A stretch of 64,000 nucleotides of DNA from Gynuella sp. (GCA_028282465.1 JANQHX010000024.1:1-64000); one strand, 5' to 3'. Positions 27,068 to 36,187 are shown, counted from the first letter of the stretch. A program made the numbers and translations. The notes: generated by a model not told the origin, from the letters alone.

Positions 27068-27637
27068 ATGGATGAATTGTCTAAAACAATTAGGAGCACC
27101 TTGGTTCGAGCTAAAAAGAGGGGCAGTTACAATAAGGAGGACGTTTACCAGTTAATAGATGATACAAAACTGGGGAATGTCGCATTTCTCGAAAATGGCA
27201 GTCCCATTGTGATACCCATGCTGGTATGGCGGATGGATGATTTTGTATATCTTCATGGTTCTCGTATCGCAAGAATTTTTGAGAGGTTGCCGGACCAGGA
27301 AATTGCCATCAGCTTTACTGAGCTCACTGAATGGGTGTTGGCTAAATCAGCTTTTCATCACAGCGCTAACTATCGCTCAGCGGTTCTGTTTGGAAAGCCC
27401 GAGCTGGTCGAAGATGAGAGTTTACAACTCTTGGCGTACGAAAGTTTTATCAATCAAATTCAGGACGGCAGATGGTCGAAAGTGCGGCACCCGAACGACA
27501 AGGAAATGAAGGCAACGGCGATGGTTCGAATGCAAATTAATGAAGGCAGTTTTAAAAGCCGGATGGGTGGGCCAAATGATGATAAAGATGATTTGGAGTT
27601 GCCTGTTTGGGCTGGGGTTATTCCAGTAAACGGTTAA
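27068..27637 (+). CDS. Pyridoxamine 5'-phosphate oxidase-like flavoprotein (split barrel)
   Basis: Small FMN-binding split-barrel protein of the PNPOx-like group often found beside MocR regulators. The start at 27068 follows GAGGG and is the usual start for this family ('RSTLVRAKKRGSYNKEDVY'). Conserved parts are 'VAFLENGSPIVIPMLVWRMDDFVYLHGS' in two pieces (about 35-65), 'YRSAVLFGKPELVED' and 'WSKVRHPNDKEMKATAMVRM'. The predicted substrate is unknown, and it need not act on vitamin B6. The open frame to 26897 overlaps the regulator and has no start signal. The length is 189 aa. Confidence 0.82.
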   Translation: MDELSKTIRSTLVRAKKRGSYNKEDVYQLIDDTKLGNVAFLENGSPIVIPMLVWRMDDFVYLHGSRIARIFERLPDQEIAISFTELTEWVLAKSAFHHSANYRSAVLFGKPELVEDESLQLLAYESFINQIQDGRWSKVRHPNDKEMKATAMVRMQINEGSFKSRMGGPNDDKDDLELPVWAGVIPVNG

Positions 27638-27650
27638 ATTAAGTCATCAG

Positions 27651-28580
27651 TTATAAAATGAATCGCACAATTGTAGATAACATCATTAAATTTATTAAAT
27701 AGATCATCGAACTCACTGCCCAGCCCGTGTTGGCAATTTCCAGATCAAGTTTAAACAACTGGGCAGGTAATACAGCAATAAAGGCAGTGGGCATAGATGA
27801 CAAAACAAAAACAGTTTGTAATTCAAGACCACGCATTCCTGTTTTCCAACAAGCTGCAGTGATAACGGCAGGTAAGCACCACTGTTTTACAATTGCGATC
27901 AGTAAGGTGATGGGTAAATACTTTTTGATGCCGCTAAGCTGGAATCCAGAACCTACTGCAATCAACAAGGAAAAGGTAAATAGTGGAACCAACCATTCAT
28001 TGATGGTCGAAAATATTGGCAATCGCTCGACCTGGAAAAAATTCAAAACTAATCCCAAAATCAAGCCCGAGGTTGTCGCCAGTAAAACGGGATCTCGCCA
28101 CCATCCAACTCGGCCGGCTTGGCTGCTGCCACTGGTTTTTTTGATGATAGGCATGAGCAGGGCGTAATAGAAAAATTCTTCCATTAATTTAAAAAGAGGT
28201 ACAAAGGCTAAGGCTTGTTCTCCTAAAACCATAAGCACGGTAAAAGAGCCCAGTGCCCCTAGATTTGAGAATCCCCCCAACGGCAACGCAGCAGCCTTTT
28301 CAGTTTTAGTTAGAGTAAACCGATTGACGATTAACCAAGTGCTAATGGCACCTAGTATCAATGTGATGAAGCCAATTAATGGCCATTTGATAAGCGCAAT
28401 ATTCAGTTTTTCCAGCTTCCATACCGACAGGGTGATAATTGCTGGCATAGCTATTCGAAGTGAAAACAATAAATTGATTTGTCTAATCAGCCCGATGTTT
28501 TTAGGTAATTTCTTTTGCGCAATAAATCCGGTACAAAAACCACAGAGAATAACAGTGAATGTGAAAAAAATTGGGTGCAA
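27651..28580 (-). CDS. AEC family permease (auxin efflux carrier/malate permease type)
   Basis: Integral membrane transporter of the AEC family, which in bacteria includes malonate, malate and other organic-acid carriers. About ten hydrophobic segments fill the 309 residues. An N-terminal five-helix half has 'NLLFSLRIAMPAIITLSVW'. The C-terminal half has 'LVPLFTFSLLIAVGSGFQL' and 'SSMPTAFIAVLPAQLF'. The substrate cannot be told. It is convergent with the PNPOx-like gene (13 bases apart). Upstream lies a 508-base gap that contains a perfect inverted repeat. Confidence 0.8.
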   Translation of the reverse strand: MHPIFFTFTVILCGFCTGFIAQKKLPKNIGLIRQINLLFSLRIAMPAIITLSVWKLEKLNIALIKWPLIGFITLILGAISTWLIVNRFTLTKTEKAAALPLGGFSNLGALGSFTVLMVLGEQALAFVPLFKLMEEFFYYALLMPIIKKTSGSSQAGRVGWWRDPVLLATTSGLILGLVLNFFQVERLPIFSTINEWLVPLFTFSLLIAVGSGFQLSGIKKYLPITLLIAIVKQWCLPAVITAACWKTGMRGLELQTVFVLSSMPTAFIAVLPAQLFKLDLEIANTGWAVSSMIYLINLMMLSTIVRFIL

Positions 28581-28598
28581 TTTGAGTTCTCTAACCTA

Positions 28599-28651
28599 GG
28601 GCCTGTTAACACTAATTGTTTCTTTGCTATTGAGCTAGTGTTAACAGGCCC
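28599..28651. repeat. 16-bp perfect inverted repeat around a 21-base spacer
   Basis: GGGCCTGTTAACACTA (28599-28614) and its exact reverse complement (28636-28651) flank 21 bases. It lies between the divergent starts of the AEC permease and ilvI, so it is not at the end of any gene, and no T-run follows. It could be a miniature mobile element, a regulator site or a cruciform. No second copy was noticed in the window. Confidence 0.85.
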
Positions 28652-29088
28652 AATAAAAATTGTGGGTATATTACCTGAAAGGACGCTTAATGGATGAAAT
28701 CTGAGAATTATCTATTTTTGTCAGCCATCGGCTGTTGACTTGATCAGTCACTGTGGGAGAATCCAGGCCAATTCAAGGTTTCCGGGTTTAGCACTTAGGC
28801 CACAAAATAATTTGATAAGGCCAATCCTTCCAGCTTAACTTTGAATGTTGAGTCTCTTTGGCTCATTTGACCAGTTCAGGTCAACTACAATTTGGTAATC
28901 CTGCTTTTTCAGTTTTAGTTTATCGTTTGGTGAATGCCAATGGGTGGTCTAAAGGTGACTAAGAAGCGATTGTGAACTTTATCGATGACGATACCAGCTG
29001 ATTTACGCATCAGCGGTGTTACCTAAAAACCTTACCGGGCTTGGCGGTGAACACTGGGGATTTTCATCCACAATTGAAGGTGAAAGAC
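28652..29088. other. Long leader/upstream region of ilvIH
   Basis: About 440 bases without a supportable gene. A TTGACT at 28735-28740 could be a -35, but the -10 is poor. A hairpin with arms ACC-a-GCTGAT (28991-29000) and ATCAGCGGT (29007-29015) lies 73 bases before the ilvI ATG. I looked for a branched-chain leader peptide. The only short frame near, beginning ATGCCAATG around 28935, is 13 codons with two Leu and one Val, so it is not a convincing attenuator. Confidence 0.35.
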
Positions 29089-30831
29089 ATGTCTGAAGCT
29101 TCCCAGGCACCGGAAATGCTTTCCGGTGGCGAAATGCTCATCCGCTCTTTAAAAGAAGAGGGTGTTGAGTACGTCTACGGATACCCTGGTGGATCCGTTT
29201 TACACATCTACGATGCGTTATTCCAACAAGAAGATATACAGCACGTATTAGTTCGCCATGAACAGGCGGCAACTCATATGGCTGATGCATATGCCCGAGC
29301 CTCAGGTAAAGCGGGTGTGGTACTGGTAACCTCAGGGCCAGGTGCAACGAATGCCGTAACAGGCATTGCTACAGCCTATATGGATTCTATTCCTATGATC
29401 GTGATTACCGGGCAGGTCATGAGCTGGTTGATTGGCGATGATGCCTTTCAGGAAACCGACATGATGGGGATTTCCCGTCCGGTAGTGAAACATAGTTTCA
29501 CGGTTAGAAATCCTGAAGATTTACCTACCATTATGAAAAAAGCTTTCTATATTGCTGAAAGCGGTCGTCCTGGGCCGGTGGTGGTTGATATCCCAAAGGA
29601 TATGACAACACCTAACGACAAGTACCCATTTCACTACCCAGATAAAGTGAAAATGCGTAGCTATAACCCAGTTCAGCGCGGTCATAGCGGGCAAATAAAA
29701 AAGGCTGTACAAGCCTTACTAGAAGCCAAAAGGCCAATTCTCTACACCGGCGGTGGTGTCATTCTTGGTCAGGCTTCCGAAGAACTGACTCAGATGGCCC
29801 ACATGCTTGAGTACCCAGTTACTAATACTTTAATGGGGTTAGGTGCATTCCCAGGCACTGACAAGCAGTTCGTTGGGATGCTAGGAATGCATGGTTCCTA
29901 TGAAGCGAACATGGCGATGCACAATTCAGACTGTATTCTGGCAGTGGGTGCTCGATTTGATGACCGAGTGACCAACAAAGCCTCTGAATTCTGTAAAGAC
30001 GCAACCATCATTCATATCGATATTGACCCATCTACAATTTCAAAAAATGTTGATGCACATATTCCAATCGTTGGCCCAGTTAAATCCGTGTTGAAAGAAA
30101 TGATCGAACTGATTAAGGGCTCCAAGGTGGTCAAAGATACGGCTGCCCACGGGGATTGGTGGAAGCGAATCGAAGAATGGCGCGAACGTCATGGTGGCCG
30201 CTACCGCACTGACGATTCTGAGTTATTAAAACCTCAGTATGTCATTGAAGAAGCTTGTCGCTTAACCAATGGCGACGCCTACGTCACTTCGGATGTAGGT
30301 CAGCATCAAATGTTTGCGGCGCAATATTACAAGTTCAATAAACCTAACCGTTGGATTAATTCCGGTGGTCTCGGAACCATGGGCTTTGGTTTGCCAGCGG
30401 CGATGGGTGTGAAAATGAATTACCCCGATGAAGAGGTAATTTGCGTAACGGGTGAAGGTTCCATTCAGATGAATATTCAAGAACTCAGTACCTGTAAACA
30501 ATACGACCTAAACCTCAAGGTTTTAAACCTAAATAATGGTTATTTGGGCATGGTTAAGCAATGGCAGGATCTAAACTACGAGTCCAGGTATTCTCATTCT
30601 TATGTCGATTCACTACCTGATTTTGTTAAATTGGTGGAATCTTATGGCCATGTAGGAATGAAAATCGAGAAACCGAGTGACTTAGAGCCCGCGTTGCGAG
30701 AAGCGTTTGCAATGAAAGATCGATTAGTATTTTTGGATGTTGTTGTAGAGCCAACTGAGCATGTATATCCAATGCAAATACCTAATGGCCGTATGTGTGA
30801 TATGTTGCTTAGCAAAACAGAGAGGACCTGA
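29089..30831 (+). CDS. ilvI: Acetolactate synthase large subunit
   Basis: Catalytic subunit of acetohydroxyacid synthase, the first shared step of Val, Leu and Ile synthesis. ThDP, FAD and Mg are cofactors. Three ThDP-enzyme domains are present. The catalytic Glu58 lies in '[20 protein letters not shown]'. The ThDP-binding '[15 protein letters not shown]' lies near residue 455, and '[10 protein letters not shown]' just before it. The ATG at 29089 has GAAGGTG 6 bases upstream. A TTG at 29041 is in frame but less likely. The length of 580 aa is standard. Followed 2 bases later by ilvH. ilvC, which often comes next, is absent. Confidence 0.95.
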   Translation: MSEASQAPEMLSGGEMLIRSLKEEGVEYVYGYPGGSVLHIYDALFQQEDIQHVLVRHEQAATHMADAYARASGKAGVVLVTSGPGATNAVTGIATAYMDSIPMIVITGQVMSWLIGDDAFQETDMMGISRPVVKHSFTVRNPEDLPTIMKKAFYIAESGRPGPVVVDIPKDMTTPNDKYPFHYPDKVKMRSYNPVQRGHSGQIKKAVQALLEAKRPILYTGGGVILGQASEELTQMAHMLEYPVTNTLMGLGAFPGTDKQFVGMLGMHGSYEANMAMHNSDCILAVGARFDDRVTNKASEFCKDATIIHIDIDPSTISKNVDAHIPIVGPVKSVLKEMIELIKGSKVVKDTAAHGDWWKRIEEWRERHGGRYRTDDSELLKPQYVIEEACRLTNGDAYVTSDVGQHQMFAAQYYKFNKPNRWINSGGLGTMGFGLPAAMGVKMNYPDEEVICVTGEGSIQMNIQELSTCKQYDLNLKVLNLNNGYLGMVKQWQDLNYESRYSHSYVDSLPDFVKLVESYGHVGMKIEKPSDLEPALREAFAMKDRLVFLDVVVEPTEHVYPMQIPNGRMCDMLLSKTERT

Positions 30832-30833
30832 TT

Positions 30834-31325
30834 ATGCGTAGAATAATTTCTGTTCTTATGGAAAATGAATCAGGTGCCTTAGCCCGTGTTGTAGGGTTGT
30901 TTGCTCAGCGCGGTTACAACATCGACTCATTAACTGTTGCACCCACTGAAGACCCAACCTTATCTCGCATGACTTTGGTTACACATGGTTCTGATGGTGT
31001 GATTGAGCAAATTACCAAGCAGCTTAATAAACTGATTGAAGTGGTGAAGTTAGTAGATCTCTCAGAAGGTGTTCACATTGAGCGTGAGACCATGATGGTT
31101 AAAGTTCGTGCTTCAGGTGCGGGTCGTGAAGAGCTCAAAAGAACGGCAGATATATTCAGAGGGCAGATTGTAGATGTAACAGCATCAACCTATACCATCC
31201 AGCTCACTGGAACCAGTGAAAAGCTTGACGCGTTTTTAGATGCTATTAGCAACACAACTATTATGGAAGTGGTTCGTTCTGGCGTTTCTGGTATTGCTAG
31301 AGGTGATAAAGTGCTAGCCCTATAG
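30834..31325 (+). CDS. ilvH: Acetolactate synthase small (regulatory) subunit
   Basis: Regulatory subunit conferring valine feedback on IlvI. An N-terminal ACT domain (about 2-75) has the signature 'SVLMENESGALARVVGLFAQ' and the 'RGYNIDSLTV' loop. The C-terminal ACT-like domain is about 85-160. The length of 163 aa is exactly typical. Only 2 bases separate it from ilvI. The unit ends at a strong terminator. Confidence 0.96.
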   Translation: MRRIISVLMENESGALARVVGLFAQRGYNIDSLTVAPTEDPTLSRMTLVTHGSDGVIEQITKQLNKLIEVVKLVDLSEGVHIERETMMVKVRASGAGREELKRTADIFRGQIVDVTASTYTIQLTGTSEKLDAFLDAISNTTIMEVVRSGVSGIARGDKVLAL

Positions 31326-31345
31326 GTTTTACATGTTATAGATGC

Positions 31346-31389
31346 AAAAAAAAGCCAGTTCAAATTAATTATTTGAACTGGCTTTTTTA
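31346..31389. terminator. Bidirectional terminator between ilvH and the DUF1631 gene
   Basis: A 13-bp perfect stem (31353-31365 with 31371-31383) with a 5-base loop is flanked by an A-run on the left and TTTTTT on the right. The flanking genes converge. Confidence 0.92.
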
Positions 31390-31407
31390 ATTGTGAATGT
31401 GGATCTA

Positions 31408-33633
31408 TCAACCCGCTTTTGATGTTTCTTCCACTAGAGTGTCAGTGACAGAATTTAAGGCTTTTTCCAAAACTGGCGCATCGTCTAATTGATAAATATT
31501 TCCTTCCCGAAAAGCTGCAGCCAACCCCATTAGTGATCTTTCAATAGTAGTGGTGCCCGAATTGTTAGCGAAGATAAATTTACTGCTGTTCAATAAAATG
31601 CTAACCAACTTCCATCTCTGATGTTGCCCGCTGGAATCAACCAGTTCAAACCAGGTACCTTCTTCTAACGCTTTTATTTGTCCAACATAATCGCTTAAGC
31701 CAAGTGTTTTGATCTGTGTATCCACATCAGGCTCATTAAGCTTCGCCTTTTCAGAAATTTCTTCTACCTGTTCAGTGAACTCTTGAATAGATTCCTGCTG
31801 GCTTTCTTGTTCTTGGTGCGTGTCTTCATTATCGATTTCAGAAGCTTGGTACTGTGCTCTGTCTTTTTGGTGAAGGTTATCAATATATTGAAAGAGATCG
31901 AGCATTTCTGTTTGATCGGAGTTTATGGCAACTAATCCCTGCCTCAGCCCAATAAACATATTGGGTACCACTTCTTCAAATCGTTTAGAATGCCATTGGG
32001 TCACACCAGGCTGGAGACTCCACAGCAATTCTCGAATGATTTTCGCACTGTTCTTCCATTGAGCGCTTTCGAATCCAAACTTTAGATGGATTTTTCTCAT
32101 CAACGGATGCCAATGTCGTATGATCATTTCTTTTACTCGATAGTGAACATCACCTATCTTGAGTAACTCTTCAATGAATTCTTTGGCCTTATCTACACTT
32201 AGCTCGTCTTTAATCCGAGCTTTTTCAGCGGCTATTAATTTGTGTTCATATATTTTTTGTTTGTTGCTCTGTTTTTCTAAAACGACTTTAAGTTGTTCTA
32301 GTGCCACTTCGATCGGCTGAGTGTCCTGATCCAAGTCTTTGTTCAAAGTATGGATGATATCTTTCATCACACCATACAATGGGTCTTCTTCAATATTGTC
32401 TGTTTCTTCCCAGCCAATGGCGGCATGGGCCATTTGATTAAGCAGTTGCCTGCATGGATGTTCTTTATTTGAAAAGAATTCTCTGTCAATTAGCGCAACT
32501 TTAATGACCGGAATTTGAAGCCTGGCAATTAGCTGTTTCATGTGGGGCGACAGCTTTTCATCTTCCAAAATGAATTCGAATAGCATCGCCACTAAATTTA
32601 TAGTGTCGGCATCTTGCATGCTCTCACTTTGACTAATGGCAGCGGAAGCTTGTTGGTTCAACCAAGCTTTGGTCTCTGCTATTCGACCAGGTTGAGTTTG
32701 TAGCTGAAGATCATAAAGCTTGCTAAATAACGGAGTGACGTTGCTACCACCTAGAGTCAAACCTTGGTTAGGCGAAATAGCTCCGCCCGAGTTATCTGAG
32801 CTTGGTGTTCGGTCCGCGAAATTGGAATTAAAGGACTGAGTATTTATTGATTCAGGGTTCACTCCAAGTCTTCTGGCTTCCATTAGTTTTTGAAGGCTTG
32901 AGTAATCCACTGCTGGCCTTCTTGTTTGCTTTCTTATATCTGCGATATCTAGATCAGGTAAAACTTTCCGATCAACAAACTGAATATTTGCCTCTGCATA
33001 CATGGCAGGTAGTTGGCTTACCACTTGTTTTTCAAATAGCTTTAATAACAATAATTTTGACTTTATTTCTAAGTTACCAGAGTCGATCACATCAAAGAAT
33101 GAAGAGCTTACTTGGTAAGGGCTAAATACATAGTCATTGTCTGAACTAATCTGACTCTGAGTCAAATGATTGATTCGCTGTTTGAAGGCCAGCCAATCAT
33201 CTCCTGCATCTGAGAGTGCTTTTGAGGCGATAGACTCAAGTGCAACCTTTTTATCCATCTCGTCGTTGTCGAGAACTCCCAATTCGGTAGGTATTTGCTC
33301 TTTTGACTGATGAGTGTTGTTAGATAAAAAATCCTGGTGAGCTGTTTCTAATAGTTGAGTGAATTGATTTTCCATTTCACTGCGTTTATTTCTCAAGAGG
33401 CGCATTGTTTCGAAATAGCGGCTTTGATCAGGTCCAAAATGAGCCTGTTCAGATTGGGCAAATAGATAATCATCGGTAGTGTCGAACCATGACTTTAAGC
33501 TAAGTGCCAACTGTTCTATTAAGTAGCGTTTTATTTGTCCCATAGTCGCGAGTAAGGCCGCATTAGCCCCATCTGGTTTTTTCTTTTGCCTGGCTTTGTT
33601 TAAATCCGAAACCTTGCTGTTATATAACGACAC
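31408..33633 (-). CDS. DUF1631 family protein
   Basis: Large, mostly helical protein of the DUF1631 family found in gammaproteobacteria; its function is not established (older annotations call it thymidine phosphorylase without basis). Family features seen are 'MLFEFILEDEKLSPHMKQLIARLQIP' in two pieces (about residues 350-375), 'DREFFSNKEHPCRQLLNQM' and 'GTWFELVDSSGQHQRWKL'. The last is a PilZ-like C-terminal strand region (about 660-720). Members are often linked with c-di-GMP/PilZ functions, but a clear RxxxR motif is not seen here. The length is 741 aa. It is alone on its strand. Confidence 0.75.
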   Translation of the reverse strand: MSLYNSKVSDLNKARQKKKPDGANAALLATMGQIKRYLIEQLALSLKSWFDTTDDYLFAQSEQAHFGPDQSRYFETMRLLRNKRSEMENQFTQLLETAHQDFLSNNTHQSKEQIPTELGVLDNDEMDKKVALESIASKALSDAGDDWLAFKQRINHLTQSQISSDNDYVFSPYQVSSSFFDVIDSGNLEIKSKLLLLKLFEKQVVSQLPAMYAEANIQFVDRKVLPDLDIADIRKQTRRPAVDYSSLQKLMEARRLGVNPESINTQSFNSNFADRTPSSDNSGGAISPNQGLTLGGSNVTPLFSKLYDLQLQTQPGRIAETKAWLNQQASAAISQSESMQDADTINLVAMLFEFILEDEKLSPHMKQLIARLQIPVIKVALIDREFFSNKEHPCRQLLNQMAHAAIGWEETDNIEEDPLYGVMKDIIHTLNKDLDQDTQPIEVALEQLKVVLEKQSNKQKIYEHKLIAAEKARIKDELSVDKAKEFIEELLKIGDVHYRVKEMIIRHWHPLMRKIHLKFGFESAQWKNSAKIIRELLWSLQPGVTQWHSKRFEEVVPNMFIGLRQGLVAINSDQTEMLDLFQYIDNLHQKDRAQYQASEIDNEDTHQEQESQQESIQEFTEQVEEISEKAKLNEPDVDTQIKTLGLSDYVGQIKALEEGTWFELVDSSGQHQRWKLVSILLNSSKFIFANNSGTTTIERSLMGLAAAFREGNIYQLDDAPVLEKALNSVTDTLVEETSKAG

Positions 33634-33892
33634 CTTTTATAACCTCTTGGAATAATCAGCAGGAGCGCGAAATTGTGCAATATTGGTTCTAAATTTAGCA
33701 GAGTCGGCCATTCTTCACTTCAAAAAAGGTTCAAGCTTGATACCTAGTCGACAAAGAAAAAGACAAAGAAAAAAATGAAACAATTCTTTTGAGCAGAACC
33801 CGCAGTTTCGGTCTAGATTTGTAAGATGAAGTGAACAATTTGTTTGAGTTTTGTAATTTTTATCAATCATATTGGTTGTTTTGGAGTCAAAT
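33634..33892. other. Intergenic region with a 12-bp tandem repeat
   Basis: No gene is seen between the divergent DUF1631 and exonuclease-like genes. An A-rich 12-mer, GACAAAGAAAAA, occurs twice in tandem (33750-33761 and 33762-33773). The role is unknown. An A-tract of this kind may bend DNA near the promoter of the downstream gene. Confidence 0.5.
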
Positions 33893-34393
33893 ATGCATGG
33901 TCAAAGACCCCATGTAATGGAGGTTCAATCCAGTGGCTATGGTCCAGATAGCTATCCTGTTGAAGTGGGTGTGGTGTTAGATTCAGGCCGAAGGTATTGC
34001 ACATTGATTCTACCGTTAGACAGTTGGAGTTATTGGGATGAAGAAGTTGAAAAAAAGCACTTCGTCACCAGAAGCGCGATCATGAACCATGGCAAGCCAA
34101 TAGTGAAAGTTGCTCGAGATTTAAATCACCTTCTAAAAAGAAAAACCGTGTATCTAGGTGATTGGGATAATGAAAAGCAATGGTTAGATTTGATTTTCTC
34201 CACCACCGGTATTTTGAAGAAATTTCGTATTGAACCCTTAGAAGACATTCTCACTCAACGGCAGGTTCATGGCTGGAGCCAGACCCATGCCCAGGTGAAA
34301 GAAGAGGCTTCAATCCAAAGACAGCGTGCTAGCTCCGATGCCTACGTGCTGCAAGAAACTTATGTACGAAGCATGGCGGCTGTTGGCACTTGA
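33893..34393 (+). CDS. DnaQ-fold protein lacking exonuclease residues (paralogue 1)
   Basis: Clear paralogue of the next gene, sharing 'SGYGPDSYPVEVGVVL', 'YWDEEVEK', 'HGKPIVKVARDLNHLL' and 'RASSDAYVLQET'. However, positions that are Asp, Glu and His in the active DEDDh family are changed. The D-x-E of Exo I is Glu10-x-Gln12, and the Exo III His is Gln144, while Asp149 remains. It is therefore probably non-catalytic, perhaps a partner or regulator of paralogue 2. The ATG at 33893 has a GGAG site 7 bases upstream. The frame opens at a TTG at 33872. The length is 166 aa. It lies 30 bases upstream of its twin. Confidence 0.7.
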   Translation: MHGQRPHVMEVQSSGYGPDSYPVEVGVVLDSGRRYCTLILPLDSWSYWDEEVEKKHFVTRSAIMNHGKPIVKVARDLNHLLKRKTVYLGDWDNEKQWLDLIFSTTGILKKFRIEPLEDILTQRQVHGWSQTHAQVKEEASIQRQRASSDAYVLQETYVRSMAAVGT

Positions 34394-34423
34394 AAACAAC
34401 AATAACAAAAAGGCCTGTTATAA

Positions 34424-34957
34424 ATGGAAGCACCTCAACTGGAGAATCTGCACTTTTACAAACAAGATACCCAAATGCGTCCTGCAATTGTTGATGTCGA
34501 AGCATCTGGATTTAGTCCGGATAGTTACCCGATAGAAATTGGTGTCATTTTGCCAAATGGCGCAAAATACTGCACATTGATAAAACCCGTGAGCTATTGG
34601 AGCCATTGGGATGAGTCTGCTGAAAAGCTCCATGGGATTTCTCGCGATGTTATCGAAAAGCATGGCAAGCAGGTTACCGAAATCGCGCTCGATCTCAACG
34701 AAATGCTTTATGATCAGATAATCTATACCGATGGTTGGGTAGTTGATAAGCCTTGGATTGATCAAATCTTTATGACCGCAAAAACCCCTCGCCGTTTTCA
34801 CATCAGTGCGTTAGAAATGATTCTTACGGAAGATCAGATGGAAAGTTGGGCAACAACCAAATCCGAAGTGCTTGATGATCTTGATGTGGTAAGACACAGA
34901 GCGAGTTCAGATGCTATGGTGGTTCAAGAAACTTTCTTCAGAACCTTTCAAAAGTAA
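34424..34957 (+). CDS. DnaQ-like DEDDh 3'-5' exonuclease family protein (paralogue 2)
   Basis: Small stand-alone exonuclease-fold protein. Exo I 'IVDVEASGF' gives Asp24 and Glu26. Exo II is likely Asp103 or Asp108 in 'YTDGWVVDKPWID'. Exo III 'RHRASSDA' gives His158 and Asp163, so a full DEDDh set is present. The nucleic-acid target is unknown. The ATG at 34424 has a weak site (AAGG 12 bases away). The ATG at 34475 (Met18) aligns better with the start of paralogue 1 and is a possible alternative. The length is 177 aa. It is probably in one unit with paralogue 1, as a tandem duplication. Confidence 0.75.
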   Translation: MEAPQLENLHFYKQDTQMRPAIVDVEASGFSPDSYPIEIGVILPNGAKYCTLIKPVSYWSHWDESAEKLHGISRDVIEKHGKQVTEIALDLNEMLYDQIIYTDGWVVDKPWIDQIFMTAKTPRRFHISALEMILTEDQMESWATTKSEVLDDLDVVRHRASSDAMVVQETFFRTFQK

Positions 34958-35001
34958 TAACTGGTTCTTAAATTTATTCCTATTGTCATAGAAAATCGCT
35001 A

Positions 35002-35040
35002 GCATCCGGCCTTTCGAATTAAAGCTTGAAGGCTGGATGC
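35002..35040 (+). promoter_or_regulatory. Stable hairpin directly before the chrA start
   Basis: A 12-bp stem with one G-T pair joins 35002-35013 (GCATCCGGCCTT) to 35029-35040 (AAGGCTGGATGC), with a 15-base loop. The 3' arm contains both GAAGG and GGA, the only ribosome-site candidates for the GTG at 35045. No T-run follows, so a terminator for the upstream gene is less likely than translational control of chrA. Confidence 0.55.
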
Positions 35041-35044
35041 ATTA

Positions 35045-36187
35045 GTGGAAGCGGTACGTACTTTTTTTGTCTTTTTAGGGTTGGGTTGTTTAAGTTTTGG
35101 TGGCCCTGCTGTTCACATTGGTTATTTTCAAAAGAAGTTCGTTCAGCAATTAGGTTGGCTTTCTCAAGAAAGGTTTTCTCATCTGGTTGCCCTTTGTCAA
35201 TTCCTTCCCGGGCCTAGCTCAAGTCAATTGGGCTTCGCGATTGGTTACCAAAGAGCGGGTATTTTTGGAGCTAGCGCTGCTTTTTTGGGCTTTACCTTAC
35301 CCTCATTTTTACTCATGCTTATTTTTGCTTTGTGGGGGAGTCATTTCTTAGATGATTATATTCTTCAGTGCATTTTTACCGGGTTAAAACTCTTTGCAGT
35401 TGTAATCGTTGCTGATGCTTTATTGGTGATGTCAAAAAGTTTTTGCCAAGATAAAGTCACACAAGGCGTGGCTATATTTAGCGCTGCGGCAATTTGGATA
35501 ATACCTTCATTTTATACTCAAATTGCGGTCATCTTGGTTGGGGCTATAGTCGCGAATTCATTAATACCGAAAACAATTGATCAACCGAGCAAGATAGATC
35601 GACTATCAATTAATTGGGGGTATTTAATAACTTTTCTGATTCTTTTACTTATGTTGCCGGTATTGTCTTTATCCAATGGTTGGATTGAGTTAGCGAATCA
35701 GTTTTATCAAGCGGGTAGTTGGGTGTTTGGTGGTGGACACGTAGTGTTGCCACTACTACAGAAATTGGTACCTAATATTTCCAGTGACACTTTTATTGCA
35801 GGGTATGCGTTGGCGCAATCTGTACCTGGCCCCATGTTTACTTTAGCGACGTTTCTTGGAGCTGAATCAGGCACACCTAATGATTTTGTAGCAGCAGTAG
35901 TAGCCACTCTGGCGATCTTTCTACCTGGTTTTCTCCTTCTTTTGGCATTTCAAAATGGCTGGCTGAAACTAGCCAGTCACCCAACAGTTGGTTTATCAGT
36001 TAAAGGAATTAATGCAGCTGTTGTGGGACTGTTAGCGTCTGCCTTATACAACCCTGTGTTTACCAATGCAGTAGTATCTATGGAAGCTATGGCGGCAGTT
36101 CTGGTTGGACTGTATTTTTTAAGAGTGATCAAAGTGCCAGTTCTGGTGTTGATTATTTGTTTCGCTCTGGGGGGATTTACTCTCTAA
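35045..36187 (+). CDS. chrA: ChrA family chromate transporter
   Basis: Two-domain CHR-family membrane protein. Characterised members export chromate, though distant ones may carry other anions. Each half carries the family motif: 'LGCLSFGGPAVHIGYFQKKF' (about 13-32) and, in the second half, 'SWVFGGGHVVLPLLQ' with 'YALAQSVPGPMFTLATFLG'. The first half has 'ALCQFLPGPSSSQLGFAIGY'. About ten membrane helices are expected. The length of 380 aa is typical of the long form. The start is a GTG at 35045. It is convergent with a TPR gene with a 4-base overlap. Confidence 0.88.
   Translation: MEAVRTFFVFLGLGCLSFGGPAVHIGYFQKKFVQQLGWLSQERFSHLVALCQFLPGPSSSQLGFAIGYQRAGIFGASAAFLGFTLPSFLLMLIFALWGSHFLDDYILQCIFTGLKLFAVVIVADALLVMSKSFCQDKVTQGVAIFSAAAIWIIPSFYTQIAVILVGAIVANSLIPKTIDQPSKIDRLSINWGYLITFLILLLMLPVLSLSNGWIELANQFYQAGSWVFGGGHVVLPLLQKLVPNISSDTFIAGYALAQSVPGPMFTLATFLGAESGTPNDFVAAVVATLAIFLPGFLLLLAFQNGWLKLASHPTVGLSVKGINAAVVGLLASALYNPVFTNAVVSMEAMAAVLVGLYFLRVIKVPVLVLIICFALGGFTL

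Noticed and set aside
27727-28167. 146-residue open frame antisense to the AEC permease
   Set aside because: Entirely inside a clear transporter gene; no family features.
28599-28651. Terminator reading of the 16-bp inverted repeat
   Set aside because: It lies between divergent gene starts and has no T-run on either side.
28935-28976. ilv attenuator leader peptide
   Set aside because: The short frame has few branched-chain codons and no following terminator/antiterminator pair.
34418-34801. 127-residue open frame antisense to the exonuclease-like gene
   Set aside because: Shadow of a conserved gene, with no independent evidence.
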